Assembly (NCBI RefSeq): GCF_004000945.1
Contig: NZ_BIMF01000015.1
Location: 1 to 64,000, forward strand
DNA length: 64,000 nucleotides
Origin: Paenibacillus lautus NBRC 15380
GTDB lineage: Bacteria > Bacillota > Bacilli > Paenibacillales > Paenibacillaceae
Reading direction: 5' to 3'
Below, piece by piece: positions 1-9,023 of this stretch (the stretch's first letter is position 1; each line of letters begins with the position of its first letter). The notes below the pieces were generated by a model. The model made no database searches. It had not been told where the DNA came from and worked only from the letters and a program-made list of their open reading frames with translations. A program made the position numbers and the translations under genes.

Positions 1-1678
1 GGGCAGCCGCTTGCGCGGGCTGCCCTTCCTGCTCCCTCACCTCCGGCAGGAGGCCGGGGGTGAGGGAGGTGCGCGGCGGGAGCAGCTGCGCCAGCTCAGC
101 CGCGCGGGCGGCTTCCGCCTGCAGCAGGGCTGCGTAGCTGGCGGAAGCCGCAGATTGCGCCAGGAGCTCGGCGCCCTGGCGCTCCAGCTCCTCCAGACGG
201 ACGGCCGCAGTGTCCGTCAATACCGCCTTCAGCTGGTCGGCAAGCACCAACGCGGCCCGGCGGTAGCTGCCCTTGATTTCCTCGGCCAGCTCCCGGTTAT
301 AATTCAATACATATTCGCCGGACACCGTCGCTTCCGGATTCACGGTCCGCGTGATCATATCCTCCCGCACGCCGGGAAGCTCAGCGTCCATCAAGCTCTC
401 CCATTCCGTATTCCACTCCGTATGCTGTTCCACGCTTTGGCGGAACAGCGAACGTAGATGCCAGTCGATCTGCGCTGTCGTCTGTTCCTCCAATCGATGA
501 TGGAAAGCCTCCAGACGGCGCCGACGCTCCTCCTCCGTTTTGCCGCCTGTGAACAGGAACCCGACTTTAAAACCGCTCTTCCGGCTTTCCAGAAAGGCCA
601 AACTTAAATCCCGAACATCCGCCGGCGTCAGATTGGCATTTGCCAGAAGGGTATCCGCTTCTTTGCGAAGTTCCGTGCGGACGGATTCCGGCAGCAGCTG
701 GGCGGATCTTTTTTGATCCTCCAGCTCCTGCAGCCGCGCTTTCATCGCCGCAGCGGCCTCCTCGCCGCCCATTTCCTCCAGCAGCCGCTCCTTCTCTTCC
801 TGATGGCTGCGGGTATAGGCTTCCACATGCTGATCGGCAGCATGACGAATGGAGCAGGATACGCTGTAGCGCAGCAACGGTTCCTTATGAGATATGAGTT
901 CGCCCATCAAAGACTTCAGCGTCCCCCATTGATTATAGGGATGGTCCTGAACTTTAAGCGAAGTGCATAGCAATCCTTTATACGTGATCTTCCACTGGGC
1001 GAACGCCTTCTTCACGTCGTTCAGATAAGAAGTCAGCGTCAATTCGTCATCACGATGCTTGTCGATCTGATTGACGATCAGGTACAGCGGCTTCCCCCAA
1101 TCCGACAAACTCTTAGCAAACATCAGATTGCTCTCCGACTGCACATGATTATAATCCATGACGTAAAAAACGATGTCAGCCATATGCAGGGCGGAATGCG
1201 TGGCAAGCCGGTGCCCATCATCGGTTGAATCGACCCCGGGAGTATCCATCAAGACGCCATCTTCGCCAAGCAGCGGCACATCATCCCACACCTCAATCGC
1301 GGAATACTCCCGGCCCTCCTTGCAGTATTCGGCAAGTTCGTCAATCGTTACCGTTAAAGGTTCGCCAGGCTCCGCAGCAGATCGGTGAATCAGCGCCCGT
1401 GGCTCACCGCTTCGGATTGTAACCACATTCGCACTTGTCGGTACCGGACCCGAGGGCAGCACCTTTTTGCCGCAAAGCGCATTAATCATGCTCGACTTCC
1501 CTGCGGAAAAATGTCCGCAGAAGGCAAGCGTCAGCTCGCCGCCTGTACCCTTGCGTATTAAATCCTCAGTCAAAGCGGAGGAAGACTCGTCATTCCATTC
1601 CAAGAAACGGTCTCGAACTCTCGTTAGTTCCGTAACACTGTATCCGATTTCATGCTCAGCCATCAACTTCAATGTCAT
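1..1678 (-). CDS. Dynamin-like GTPase, C-terminal part beyond window
   Basis: I translated this minus-strand frame by hand; it is open from an ATG at 1678 to the left edge (about 559 codons), so the C-terminus is missing. AGGAG lies 6 nt before the ATG. GTPase motifs are clear: the G1 P-loop GHFSAGKSS (residues about 55-63), the G3 motif DTPG, and the G4 motif NQID. A long Glu/Arg/Leu-rich helical region follows, as expected for the stalk of bacterial dynamins. Members such as B. subtilis DynA bind the inner face of the membrane and promote membrane fusion and repair; that role is inferred from the family. Whether this is a single or a tandem-fused dynamin like DynA cannot be decided here. 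Two GC-rich inverted repeats (1-25 and 32-68) lie inside the reading frame. Confidence 0.85.
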   Translation of the reverse strand, partial: MTLKLMAEHEIGYSVTELTRVRDRFLEWNDESSSALTEDLIRKGTGGELTLAFCGHFSAGKSSMINALCGKKVLPSGPVPTSANVVTIRSGEPRALIHRSAAEPGEPLTVTIDELAEYCKEGREYSAIEVWDDVPLLGEDGVLMDTPGVDSTDDGHRLATHSALHMADIVFYVMDYNHVQSESNLMFAKSLSDWGKPLYLIVNQIDKHRDDELTLTSYLNDVKKAFAQWKITYKGLLCTSLKVQDHPYNQWGTLKSLMGELISHKEPLLRYSVSCSIRHAADQHVEAYTRSHQEEKERLLEEMGGEEAAAAMKARLQELEDQKRSAQLLPESVRTELRKEADTLLANANLTPADVRDLSLAFLESRKSGFKVGFLFTGGKTEEERRRRLEAFHHRLEEQTTAQIDWHLRSLFRQSVEQHTEWNTEWESLMDAELPGVREDMITRTVNPEATVSGEYVLNYNRELAEEIKGSYRRAALVLADQLKAVLTDTAAVRLEELERQGAELLAQSAASASYAALLQAEAARAAELAQLLPPRTSLTPGLLPEVREQEGQPAQAAA

Positions 1679-1974
1679 TTCTCGCTCCTGTCCATTGATC
1701 TCTCAATTTCTGACACAATCTATTCACATCGTTTTATTTTATCACCGCTTGCGCCGTAAAGGAATCACTGCATTTCATTTTCGACCGTTGCCTTGATATG
1801 ACAGTCCTTGATCCATGCAAAATGGCAGGTCAAGGAAGTGATCTTCCTTGCCTGCCATGGATCCAAAGCTTCATGAAGCTGGTGCATACAGGAGGAATGA
1901 GGTGAGAATTCACACTCGATTACCCTGTAAGAACCAGGTTTATCTCATTTTTTAAAACATCAAATTTAAAGAAC
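1679..1974. other. Intergenic region with one long imperfect hairpin
   Basis: No convincing gene. The main structure is an inverted repeat with arms at 1822-1838 and 1843-1858 (ATGGCAGG and CAAGGAAG against CTTCCTTG and CCTGCCAT, one bulged base, 4-nt loop). On the minus strand only a short T4 follows it, so it could be a weak terminator for the small gene at 1975 or a bidirectional roadblock. The upstream part should hold the promoter of the dynamin gene, but I see no consensus hexamers. Confidence 0.4.
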
Positions 1975-2256
1975 TTAAGATACAACGGTGTTTTCTTCTG
2001 CCGGAATCAAAATTTCGAAGACATTTCCGTGCTGCAGAATGGTTAAACCGCGTGATTTATCGCGCATAACAACCACTTCGGGCTTTTGTGACATGCGCTC
2101 CAAATAATGCTCGGGAGCATCCCCGGAATGACTGAACGTCACGCCTTCGACTTCCTGCTCTTCATTCTCACTCAGTTGGCTTTGGCTCTCCACCACATGT
2201 TCAAAAATATCTGAGAACAATTCAAAATTGTCGGTGTAAACAGAGATGCATTTCAT
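1975..2256 (-). CDS. Small conserved-looking protein of unknown function (93 aa)
   Basis: A short acidic protein that begins MKCISVYTDNFELFSDIF. I do not recognise a named family. The start at 2256 is chosen because AGAGG lies 12 nt upstream; the longer frame starting at 2268 would have its ATG touching the same AGAGG, leaving no spacing. There is no signal peptide, membrane segment or cysteine motif. It has a Glu-rich linker around residues 30-40 and a compact C-terminal half with alternating hydrophobic residues (VVVMRD, LTILQHG, VFEILIP), which suggests a small beta-rich cytoplasmic domain. It stands alone between nth and the dynamin gene, all on the minus strand. Confidence 0.6.
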   Translation of the reverse strand: MKCISVYTDNFELFSDIFEHVVESQSQLSENEEQEVEGVTFSHSGDAPEHYLERMSQKPEVVVMRDKSRGLTILQHGNVFEILIPAEENTVVS

Positions 2257-2511
2257 GTGTAATCCCATCCTCTTTTAAATTTAGCTCATGCCGATCCAGG
2301 ATACAGACCTCTTTCACCTTGCGAAAAGCGACTTTTGATCACTGTTGTTTCCAGATTTCCATTCTCCCATGCGGCTAAAGATAGAAATCCGGAGACAAAG
2401 GCAAGCCCAGCGCTTGCTTGCAATTTTGTCCATTTCGCTAGTTATTCATTAGAGTGTCCCGTATTCCCAATGAATCTGATGAACCTCTTTTTTGTCTATT
2501 TCTTGCTGGTT

Positions 2512-3183
2512 TTACAGTTGTTCCTTATTCTTCCTGACTGCTAAGGTTTTCATACGTTTCTTTCCTTCACGGCAAACATCCAGCAAGGGGCATACCGGGC
2601 ATTGCGGATTTTGAGCCTTACAGTGATACCGTCCGAAAAAAATGATTCGATGATGGGTCAGCGTCCATTCTTCACGCGGTACCCGCTTCATCAGCTTTTT
2701 CTCCACTTCCAGCACGGAATCTTTCCAGGCGGCCAGTCCAAGTCGCTTAGAAACCCGCTCCACATGCGTGTCAACCGCGATGGCAGGTACGCCAAAGGCA
2801 TTAGAAACCACGACATTGGCGGTCTTGCGTCCAACCCCAGGTAATTTGACAAGCTCATCATGAGCTTCCGGCACCTCACCGCCATACTGCTCGATCAGAA
2901 TCCTGCACAAATTCTGAATATGTTTGGCCTTATTCCGGTATAATCCGATCCGTCTGATATCCTGCTCAAGTTCCTCGATCGGTACCGATACATAATCCAA
3001 AGGCGTTTTGTATTTCTGAAACAGATCCTTTGTCACTTTATTAACCGTTTCATCCGTGCACTGAGCGGACAGCAGCACGGCGATGGTCAGCTCAAACGCA
3101 TTGCTGTGATTCAGTTCGCAATGTGCATCCGGAAACATGCTCTCCATCTTGTCCAAAATATGCCGCACCGTTGCCGCATTCAT
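2512..3183 (-). CDS. nth: Endonuclease III (DNA glycosylase/AP lyase)
   Basis: Base-excision repair enzyme that removes oxidised pyrimidines and cuts at abasic sites. The 223-aa product has the helix-hairpin-helix LPGVGRKTA with the catalytic Lys, the catalytic Asp in VDTHVERV, and a C-terminal 4Fe-4S site with the classic C-X6-C-X2-C-X5-C spacing (CKAQNPQC, then CPVC and C). The start at 3183 (MNAATV) is favoured over the ATG at 3234 because GGGAGG lies 8 nt upstream and the longer form would run through a terminator hairpin. In B. subtilis nth follows dnaD; here it sits about 27 kb from dnaD, directly behind the terminator of the SLH gene, so its own promoter is not obvious. Confidence 0.95.
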   Translation of the reverse strand: MNAATVRHILDKMESMFPDAHCELNHSNAFELTIAVLLSAQCTDETVNKVTKDLFQKYKTPLDYVSVPIEELEQDIRRIGLYRNKAKHIQNLCRILIEQYGGEVPEAHDELVKLPGVGRKTANVVVSNAFGVPAIAVDTHVERVSKRLGLAAWKDSVLEVEKKLMKRVPREEWTLTHHRIIFFGRYHCKAQNPQCPVCPLLDVCREGKKRMKTLAVRKNKEQL

Positions 3184-3199
3184 ATGATATCCCTCCCGC

Positions 3200-3235
3200 A
3201 AAAAAAAATCTTGATGCGGAAATCCCCGCATCAAG
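3200..3235 (-). terminator. Intrinsic terminator of the SLH gene, abutting nth
   Basis: Ten-bp stem (3210-3219 with 3226-3235), loop AATCCC on the plus strand, followed on the minus strand by nine U residues (3200-3208). The nth ribosome site starts within a few bases of the U-run, so nth is either read through this site or starts on a nearly leaderless message. Confidence 0.85.
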
Positions 3236-3268
3236 ACGGTGTTTCTCGAGCAATCCCAGGTCGATAAT

Positions 3269-5998
3269 TTACTGTTTTACGATCTCAACAACGACACCGT
3301 TGTTTAAGTACAGTACAATATTATCATTTTCCTTAAGGGATTGCACGGACAAAGTAGTGTCACCTTGATGAACAAATACTTTATCGGATAATACATACCT
3401 GAAATTATCGTTAATCGATTTGCGCTTTACTTGAATTTCCGTATTGCTTGCCTGCCAGAATGCACGTTCAACCTTCTCCAGAACCTGGACAATGGTTACG
3501 CCCTGAATGTCCTTCCGAATCTCTACGCGATCTCCTGAGGTCAATGTGCTTAAATTCGAAGCCGTTGAACCATTCTTAACGACTTTGACGCCGCCGCTCA
3601 CTCCTAACGTCTGACTATGGCCTGAATAATCCTTCACGGTCAATACATTCCCGGAAACATCTGCGCTTGTCACTTCGCCAAGCGTCAATTTAACTTCCGC
3701 AACTGCCACAGGCGTTAAGCCTTGAAACGTTATATTAACTAGTGCTCCCGGGCGCAAGTCAGCGAGCAGAATTGCTTGTCCGGTATCGCCGGTCAATATG
3801 GATTTATCGGTATAAATATCGCTTGTGGTGCCGTTCGCTTTCACTCGAATCCGGTTCCTTGTGGGTTCCGTTGAGACAACCTCGAATTGTGCGGAAGTTT
3901 TGAGTTTTAAGCTCTGTAAGTAATCCTGATTGTTCGACAGCTGGGCTAACACTTCGTCACCAATCCGTAAATCCGCCAGGGATGCGCCTGATCTGCCGAA
4001 GATTTCCACAATCGGACTATTGTAATAAGAGATTTCTTCCACTTTCCCGTTAGCGGTCATAATCGAAATCACTTGCTTGGATGTGTTAATGCTGTTAATT
4101 TTCCCTTCAACTTTGTATACCACTTCCAATGAAAGTACGCGGGTACCGATCAGGGAGACACTTACTTTTCGTCCCGAGACAAGCAGTGGTTCAACTTTAT
4201 CCAGCGTGGTTCCGTAGCTCGATTCCAGCTTCGTCTTGTCATCCAAGACGATCACACGAGGCTGATTGTTCGCATCCTTGACGGTCAGCCAATGTGTCTT
4301 CCCATCGTAGTTTACGACGGTAACGGCATCCAACTGCTCAATTTGACGACCTGTTACTTCGATTTTCGAAATTTTTTCCTCACCGTTAATGGTCAGTGTT
4401 ACCTGGTCACCGGATACGGCATCAGCGAGTAAATCGGACAGAACAGGTTTAGCCACGCCGTTTATCATGATTTCCGGCTTCTCTGCCAGATACTTCGTTT
4501 CGAGCTGCGTGCTTCCACTGCGTTTGTAGGTGATGGTCTTCCCGTTCTCTTCAATGGAATACAGCATTGCCTGCACGGAACGATCAACGCTTTGCGTAAC
4601 TTCCAGCGTCTGAAGAACGCTGTTTTCTACCGTAAAATTGACGGTGTAGCCGTTCTTCAACTCGGCCGGAGCCATAATCTGGTTCTGATAGCGAATGACG
4701 GTTGCATCATCCCATGTGTACGTATCCTCATAACCGGTGCTATCTTTAAGGGTTACTCTTTTGTTTACTGTATCCACGTTCTGGACGACGCCGGCTCCCG
4801 TCTTGTTAACCAAGCCGCTCTTTACACGGATGGACACAATTTTCTTCTGGGGGCTGTACGTTTCGCGCTCAATCGTAAGCAGACTGCCGGCAGCCAGTGT
4901 CTTCGGATCGATCTTAGTCCCATTCTGATCCAGGAACACCGTGCTTGGCTCGTAACTCAGCTCTTCAAAGGTGCTGCCTGTATCCAGCCAAATGACGTTG
5001 TTCGGCGACAAGCGTGCGTACGTGCGGTCAAACCGCTCCACTTGCTGGGTTGGATCGGTAATTTCCACGTAAGCAGCCGTTCCGTTATTGACAACGACTA
5101 CCGCTTGGGTGTATGGATTAATCTCCGAGAATTGCAATCTCTTCTCCGAATCGGATGTGAAATACGCTGTGGAATTATCCAGCTTGAATGAATTCAGCTT
5201 GCCATCGGCATACAAATCCAGTTTTCCATTCTCAATCGAAGCAATAGAGCCTTTGTATTGGTTCTCATAATTTGTGGTGATGTAGGCTTGAGCCCGGCTA
5301 AGGAACGTTGCAAGCTGGGCACGGGTAACGGCCCCTTGCGGATCGAACTTGTTGCCGTTCACACCTTTTGCAAGTCCCAGCTCAACCGCAACATTGACAT
5401 AGCCCAGACGATCCGGGGATATCTTGGCGTTATCCGCAAAGCCTGTCGCTTTATTTTTGGCTGCATTGGCCTCCGCGGTCCGTCCAATGGAACGGACAAG
5501 CACTTCGGTTATCCATTCCCGGGATGCTTTCTGCGCGCCCCAAATGACTTTCTCGTCCGTATATCCGGATTCTTTTTGCTTGTCGAGCAGGTTTTGCTGA
5601 AAAGCCAGTTCAACATACTTCGTAAAATAATCGTTCACTTTAATATTTGTCGGTAATGTCGCAGCGCCGCTGCTTAATTGATCCTGCATGCTTAAGAACC
5701 GGATCGCCATCGTTACAGCTTCCTGCTGCGTTACGGGATCGTTCGGACGAAACTTTCCGTTATTCCCGGTCACGATCCCCTGTGCTGCTAATTGATAAAT
5801 ATACTTCTCTCCCCAATATCCGGCATTAACATCACTGAATGCGTTAATGGCCGTTTGGGCTGCATTTGCGGTTGTCGCATTTGCCGCTTCTTCATCTGCC
5901 GAGACGATCGAAGCCCCGCCTCCGAATGCTATAAGTCCGGCCATGACGGCGGAGACCACTTTTTTGGAATGAACATGTTTGCTGTGTCTAAGTACCAT
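3269..5998 (-). CDS. S-layer-homology domain surface protein
   Basis: A 909-aa exported protein. The chosen start (MVLRHSKH, 5998) follows GAGAGGGG and gives a standard basic signal peptide with a hydrophobic core (VVSAVMAGLIAFGGGASIVS). Two clear SLH modules follow: AINAFSDVNAGYWGEKYIYQ with GIVTGNNGKFRPNDPVTQQE, and a second ending GNKFDPQGAVTRAQLATF. A degenerate third lies between them. SLH triplets bind pyruvylated secondary wall polymer, so the protein should be wall-anchored. The remaining roughly 650 residues are repetitive beta-strand-rich segments (many TV, VV and GD turns) with no catalytic motif I can identify. It is the last gene downstream of the duplicated amidase-GerMN cassette and ends at the terminator at 3200-3235. 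Confidence 0.85.
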   Translation of the reverse strand: MVLRHSKHVHSKKVVSAVMAGLIAFGGGASIVSADEEAANATTANAAQTAINAFSDVNAGYWGEKYIYQLAAQGIVTGNNGKFRPNDPVTQQEAVTMAIRFLSMQDQLSSGAATLPTNIKVNDYFTKYVELAFQQNLLDKQKESGYTDEKVIWGAQKASREWITEVLVRSIGRTAEANAAKNKATGFADNAKISPDRLGYVNVAVELGLAKGVNGNKFDPQGAVTRAQLATFLSRAQAYITTNYENQYKGSIASIENGKLDLYADGKLNSFKLDNSTAYFTSDSEKRLQFSEINPYTQAVVVVNNGTAAYVEITDPTQQVERFDRTYARLSPNNVIWLDTGSTFEELSYEPSTVFLDQNGTKIDPKTLAAGSLLTIERETYSPQKKIVSIRVKSGLVNKTGAGVVQNVDTVNKRVTLKDSTGYEDTYTWDDATVIRYQNQIMAPAELKNGYTVNFTVENSVLQTLEVTQSVDRSVQAMLYSIEENGKTITYKRSGSTQLETKYLAEKPEIMINGVAKPVLSDLLADAVSGDQVTLTINGEEKISKIEVTGRQIEQLDAVTVVNYDGKTHWLTVKDANNQPRVIVLDDKTKLESSYGTTLDKVEPLLVSGRKVSVSLIGTRVLSLEVVYKVEGKINSINTSKQVISIMTANGKVEEISYYNSPIVEIFGRSGASLADLRIGDEVLAQLSNNQDYLQSLKLKTSAQFEVVSTEPTRNRIRVKANGTTSDIYTDKSILTGDTGQAILLADLRPGALVNITFQGLTPVAVAEVKLTLGEVTSADVSGNVLTVKDYSGHSQTLGVSGGVKVVKNGSTASNLSTLTSGDRVEIRKDIQGVTIVQVLEKVERAFWQASNTEIQVKRKSINDNFRYVLSDKVFVHQGDTTLSVQSLKENDNIVLYLNNGVVVEIVKQ

Positions 5999-6076
5999 TT
6001 TCTTTCCCCTCTCAATAACTACTGCTTCATCATATACTAATATTCGACAGCAGATCGTGATCTCCTTCAACCATCA

Positions 6077-6676
6077 TTACCGAGTCATTGGATTCTCCAA
6101 ATCGACATGACCCATTAACGATTCGGTTTGCTGACCATCCACCAGAATTTGAAGTGATTTCACTTCGTCAAACTGGAAAAAAGTTTTTTTGATCGCATCG
6201 ACGGCAAACGACTCTCCGCCTGCACCCAGGTTGGCTTCGTCCGGAACCGTCACATCGAGCGTCAATGCCCCGTTATCGAATTCCAGTGAATTCAGCCCGA
6301 TTTTGTCCCACAGAGGAATCATTTCGGCATTATTACTCTTCTGTAATGCTTGATAAGCCGCTTCGTATTTTTCTTGATCTTCCTTATACGAAATTTCTGC
6401 CGTGCCTTCTACCAGCTCCATCAAATCAGGATCCGTGTAGTAGGCTTTGATGCTCTCTGTTTTCGCTTCCGGCATCGTCACTTCGCTGCCATTCCCGGTA
6501 GACGATCCACCTGATCCATTCGACGTTCCGCCATTACTCTGTCCTGTCTGATCATCAGGCTTAGGCGTTACTTGCTCCGGCGTATTGTCCGGAGCTGCTC
6601 CGGGTTTCTGTCCACAACCGGCACCAATCAGCATTACGGCTGCCAATAGACCAGCCGACCATATTTTTTTATTCAA
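6077..6676 (-). CDS. GerMN-domain lipoprotein (copy 1)
   Basis: A 199-aa lipoprotein. It starts at a TTG placed 6 nt after GGAGGTGG. The N-terminus MNKKIWSAGLLAAVMLIGAGC is a lipoprotein signal with a slightly unusual lipobox (GAGC); a Gly/Ser/Asn linker follows. The C-terminal GerMN/sporulation-immunoglobulin-like domain ends in GALTLDVTVPDEANLGAGGE, SFAVDAIKKTFFQFDEVKSL and ESLMGHVDLENPMTR. GerMN domains are known from GerM, a spore-envelope protein needed for germination and sporulation. It lies 38 bp downstream of an AMIN/amidase gene and is paralogous to the gene at 8296. Function beyond an envelope-associated partner of the amidase is inference. Confidence 0.85.
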   Translation of the reverse strand: MNKKIWSAGLLAAVMLIGAGCGQKPGAAPDNTPEQVTPKPDDQTGQSNGGTSNGSGGSSTGNGSEVTMPEAKTESIKAYYTDPDLMELVEGTAEISYKEDQEKYEAAYQALQKSNNAEMIPLWDKIGLNSLEFDNGALTLDVTVPDEANLGAGGESFAVDAIKKTFFQFDEVKSLQILVDGQQTESLMGHVDLENPMTR

Positions 6677-6714
6677 AAGTAGCCACCTCCTGCAATCACG
6701 ATCACTGTCGTATC

Positions 6715-8094
6715 TTAATCAACCTTTAAATAATTTTTGATGCCTCTGACAATAGCCTCGGCTACTCGGTCCTGTGTTGCCGGATCAAACAGCTTGCTCT
6801 CATCGGTCTTGTTACTCAGGAACCCGACTTCCAGCAGGGCGCCAGGCATTTTCGTCTCGCGAATGACATGGAAATTGCCGTATCTCACTCCGCGGTCCTT
6901 TAAACCCATGGCCTTAACGATCTCTTTATGGAGTGCATTCGCCAGGGCTTTGTCAGATTCATTGTAGTAATACGTTTCGGTTCCGCTTGCAGTGGAAGGG
7001 CCGCTATTAGCATGTATCGATATGAAAACATCAGCCTTCAGATCATTCGCAATCTTCGCGCGATCCTTCAGCTCGAGGAAAGTATCGTTACTGCGAGTCA
7101 AAACGACTTCGATATTTTGTTCTTTGGCCAACAGTTTCTCAACTTTCAGCGCCATCGCGAGGTTGAAATCTTTCTCCCTCTTCTTCGTTACCCCGATTGC
7201 TCCCGGGTCGTGATCTCCATGACCCGCATCAATGACCACGAGTTTCTTTCCGCCTGTACCAGGTGTCGGGTTAGAACCCGTATTCAAATCCACAATGAAC
7301 ACGCCCGATCCGTTCTCAAGGCCTGAAACGGTATAATTCTTGGCGTAGTTGAGATCAATGACAATTCGCACGGTCGTTGGGTTGCTGTTGTAAAGGGAGT
7401 AACGGACGGCTTTGACATCCGGGTAACCCGTTACCGCCATCTGACCGCTTTTCGTCACGTCATCAAAGCTGGCATTGCTGCTGAATGTATCCGAGAAATT
7501 CGTGTTCACCATATCAATGACGATACGGTCCGGACTGCTAAGTTTTGATACATTCGGCTTCGTATTGCCCGTAACGGCAACCATCAGCCTGTTTTCGCTG
7601 AAACTGATACCGTCCACGGTCGACGTAGCTACGCCAGGTTGTTCACCAGGGTTATTCCCGTCGTAAGACGAGGTCAGATAGACTGCCTTCTGCGCGTTAT
7701 CCCATCTTACTTGAAGGCCCATCTGCTCACTTACAAAACGGATGGGAACCAGTGTTGTTCCGCCACGAAGAACAGGTGCTTTGGTCATTTGTACGCGCTG
7801 ACCGTTGATGTCAGCTTGCTGACTTCCAATCACCATTGTTACAGTCTGCGAGCCGTCTTGGACAGTTACCGTCTTGGTTGCCTTGTTCCAGTACACGTCA
7901 AATCCTAGATTCTCGGAAATGACACGGATCGGAACCATGACGGTACCGTTATTATTCTCGACCTTCACGCCAGATGACAGATTGATTTGTTGGCCATCCA
8001 GGTAAATCTTTGCGCTGTACGAACTCGCATCCGCCATTTTAGGAAACGCAATCATGATGACAACCAGAAACATTAAAAAACCGAACTTCTTCAT
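6715..8094 (-). CDS. N-acetylmuramoyl-L-alanine amidase with stalk and AMIN domains (copy 1)
   Basis: A 459-aa secreted peptidoglycan hydrolase. In order: signal peptide (1-24, ending ADASS), a copper-amine-oxidase-N-like stalk domain (about 27-145; VPIRVISENLGF and VPIRFVSEQMGL are its signature repeats), an AMIN domain (about 160-275), and a zinc-dependent amidase_3 catalytic domain (285-459). Zinc and catalytic residues are visible: AGHG, the Glu in KKREKDF, the His of SIHAN, and the Glu of LLEVGFLSN. It cleaves the lactyl-Ala bond of peptidoglycan. The stalk plus AMIN arrangement suggests recruitment to a specific wall site. Its GerMN lipoprotein partner follows. A near copy lies at 9024-10460. 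Confidence 0.92.
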   Translation of the reverse strand: MKKFGFLMFLVVIMIAFPKMADASSYSAKIYLDGQQINLSSGVKVENNNGTVMVPIRVISENLGFDVYWNKATKTVTVQDGSQTVTMVIGSQQADINGQRVQMTKAPVLRGGTTLVPIRFVSEQMGLQVRWDNAQKAVYLTSSYDGNNPGEQPGVATSTVDGISFSENRLMVAVTGNTKPNVSKLSSPDRIVIDMVNTNFSDTFSSNASFDDVTKSGQMAVTGYPDVKAVRYSLYNSNPTTVRIVIDLNYAKNYTVSGLENGSGVFIVDLNTGSNPTPGTGGKKLVVIDAGHGDHDPGAIGVTKKREKDFNLAMALKVEKLLAKEQNIEVVLTRSNDTFLELKDRAKIANDLKADVFISIHANSGPSTASGTETYYYNESDKALANALHKEIVKAMGLKDRGVRYGNFHVIRETKMPGALLEVGFLSNKTDESKLFDPATQDRVAEAIVRGIKNYLKVD

Positions 8095-8221
8095 CCTTCA
8101 CCCCTACCATCCTATTATTTTGCCATAGATTGGCGTTTCTGCACTCGGCCTGTCCGACATTACCTGACAACCTATAGACGCAAAGTCACAATGAAAGTTG
8201 CGAAAATGTTCCCTTTTTACC

Positions 8222-8255
8222 AAAAAAACACCTATTTCAAAAACCGAAATAGGCG
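8222..8255 (-). terminator. Intrinsic terminator between the two amidase-GerMN cassettes
   Basis: Stem CACCTATTTC (8229-8238) with GAAATAGGCG (8246-8255), followed on the minus strand by seven U (8222-8228). It ends the upstream cassette (9024-10460 and 8296-8982) before the second one starts, so the two copies are probably separate transcription units. Confidence 0.85.
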
Positions 8256-8295
8256 TTTGGTCCTTCATATGAAATTCAACATTAGTTCTTTTGCT

Positions 8296-8982
8296 CTATT
8301 TTCGAGTCATAGGATGCTCAAGCTCAACATGTCCCATTAAGCTTTCGATCTGATTACCGTCTACTAGCAATTCCAGAGACTGCACTTCATCGAACTGGAA
8401 GAAGGTTTTCTGTAACGCATCAATCGCAAACATTTCCCCTCCAGCCCCAAGGTTGGCTTCGGCTGGTTTAGTGATATCCAGCGTCAGAGCTCCTTTATCA
8501 AACTTGAGAGACTTCAGCGTAATCTTATCCGACCATAGTGGACTTAGTTCGGCATCACTGCTTGTTTGAAGTCCTTCAAAAGCTTTTTTATATTTATCCT
8601 CCTCACCCGAGTATGTGATCTCTTTGCTTGCCTCTTTCAGATCCATGATTTCGGGGTCCGTATAATAGAGTTTAATATTAGCCTTCTTCGCTTGATCCTC
8701 CGTAGCATTCACATCCTTTGTATCCACAGGGGTTCCAGCACTTTCACCGGTTGTGTTCTGCGGTGGTGTGCTTGCTCCCTCGCCTGCGTTTACTGGTGTT
8801 GCGTCATCTTCCTTATGATCATCAGCCGCCGTTTCTTCCGGTTGATCCTGTGGCGTTTGTACTTCTCCTGTTGCGGTCTCCGGATTTGTCTCGGCAGGGG
8901 CTGCAGTCGGCTTCTGTCCGCAGCCGGCACTAAATGCAAGCAGAAGCGCCAGCAATCCTGTCATCCAATATTTTTTGTTCAT
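8296..8982 (-). CDS. GerMN-domain lipoprotein (copy 2)
   Basis: A 228-aa paralogue of the gene at 6077. The lipoprotein signal MNKKYWMTGLLALLLAFSAGC has a typical lipobox (SAGC). It is followed by a long acidic, Thr/Pro/Glu-rich linker (about residues 25-95), longer than in copy 1. The GerMN domain is well conserved between copies: ANLGAGGE, KKTFFQFDEV or QKTFFQFDEV, and ESLMGHVELEHPMTRK. A good ribosome site (GAGGGGG) precedes the ATG. It follows its amidase partner by 41 bp and ends at the terminator at 8222-8255. The role is inferred from the family: an envelope lipoprotein with a possible sporulation or germination function. Confidence 0.85.
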   Translation of the reverse strand: MNKKYWMTGLLALLLAFSAGCGQKPTAAPAETNPETATGEVQTPQDQPEETAADDHKEDDATPVNAGEGASTPPQNTTGESAGTPVDTKDVNATEDQAKKANIKLYYTDPEIMDLKEASKEITYSGEEDKYKKAFEGLQTSSDAELSPLWSDKITLKSLKFDKGALTLDITKPAEANLGAGGEMFAIDALQKTFFQFDEVQSLELLVDGNQIESLMGHVELEHPMTRK

Positions 8983-9023
8983 GGCTTGTGTCCCCCTCTA
9001 AGTTACATCAAATCTTGTACACA

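Noticed and set aside
4592..5191. 199-codon plus-strand frame inside the SLH gene
   Set aside because: Antisense shadow of a clearly coding frame with signal peptide and SLH domains; no ribosome site or family.
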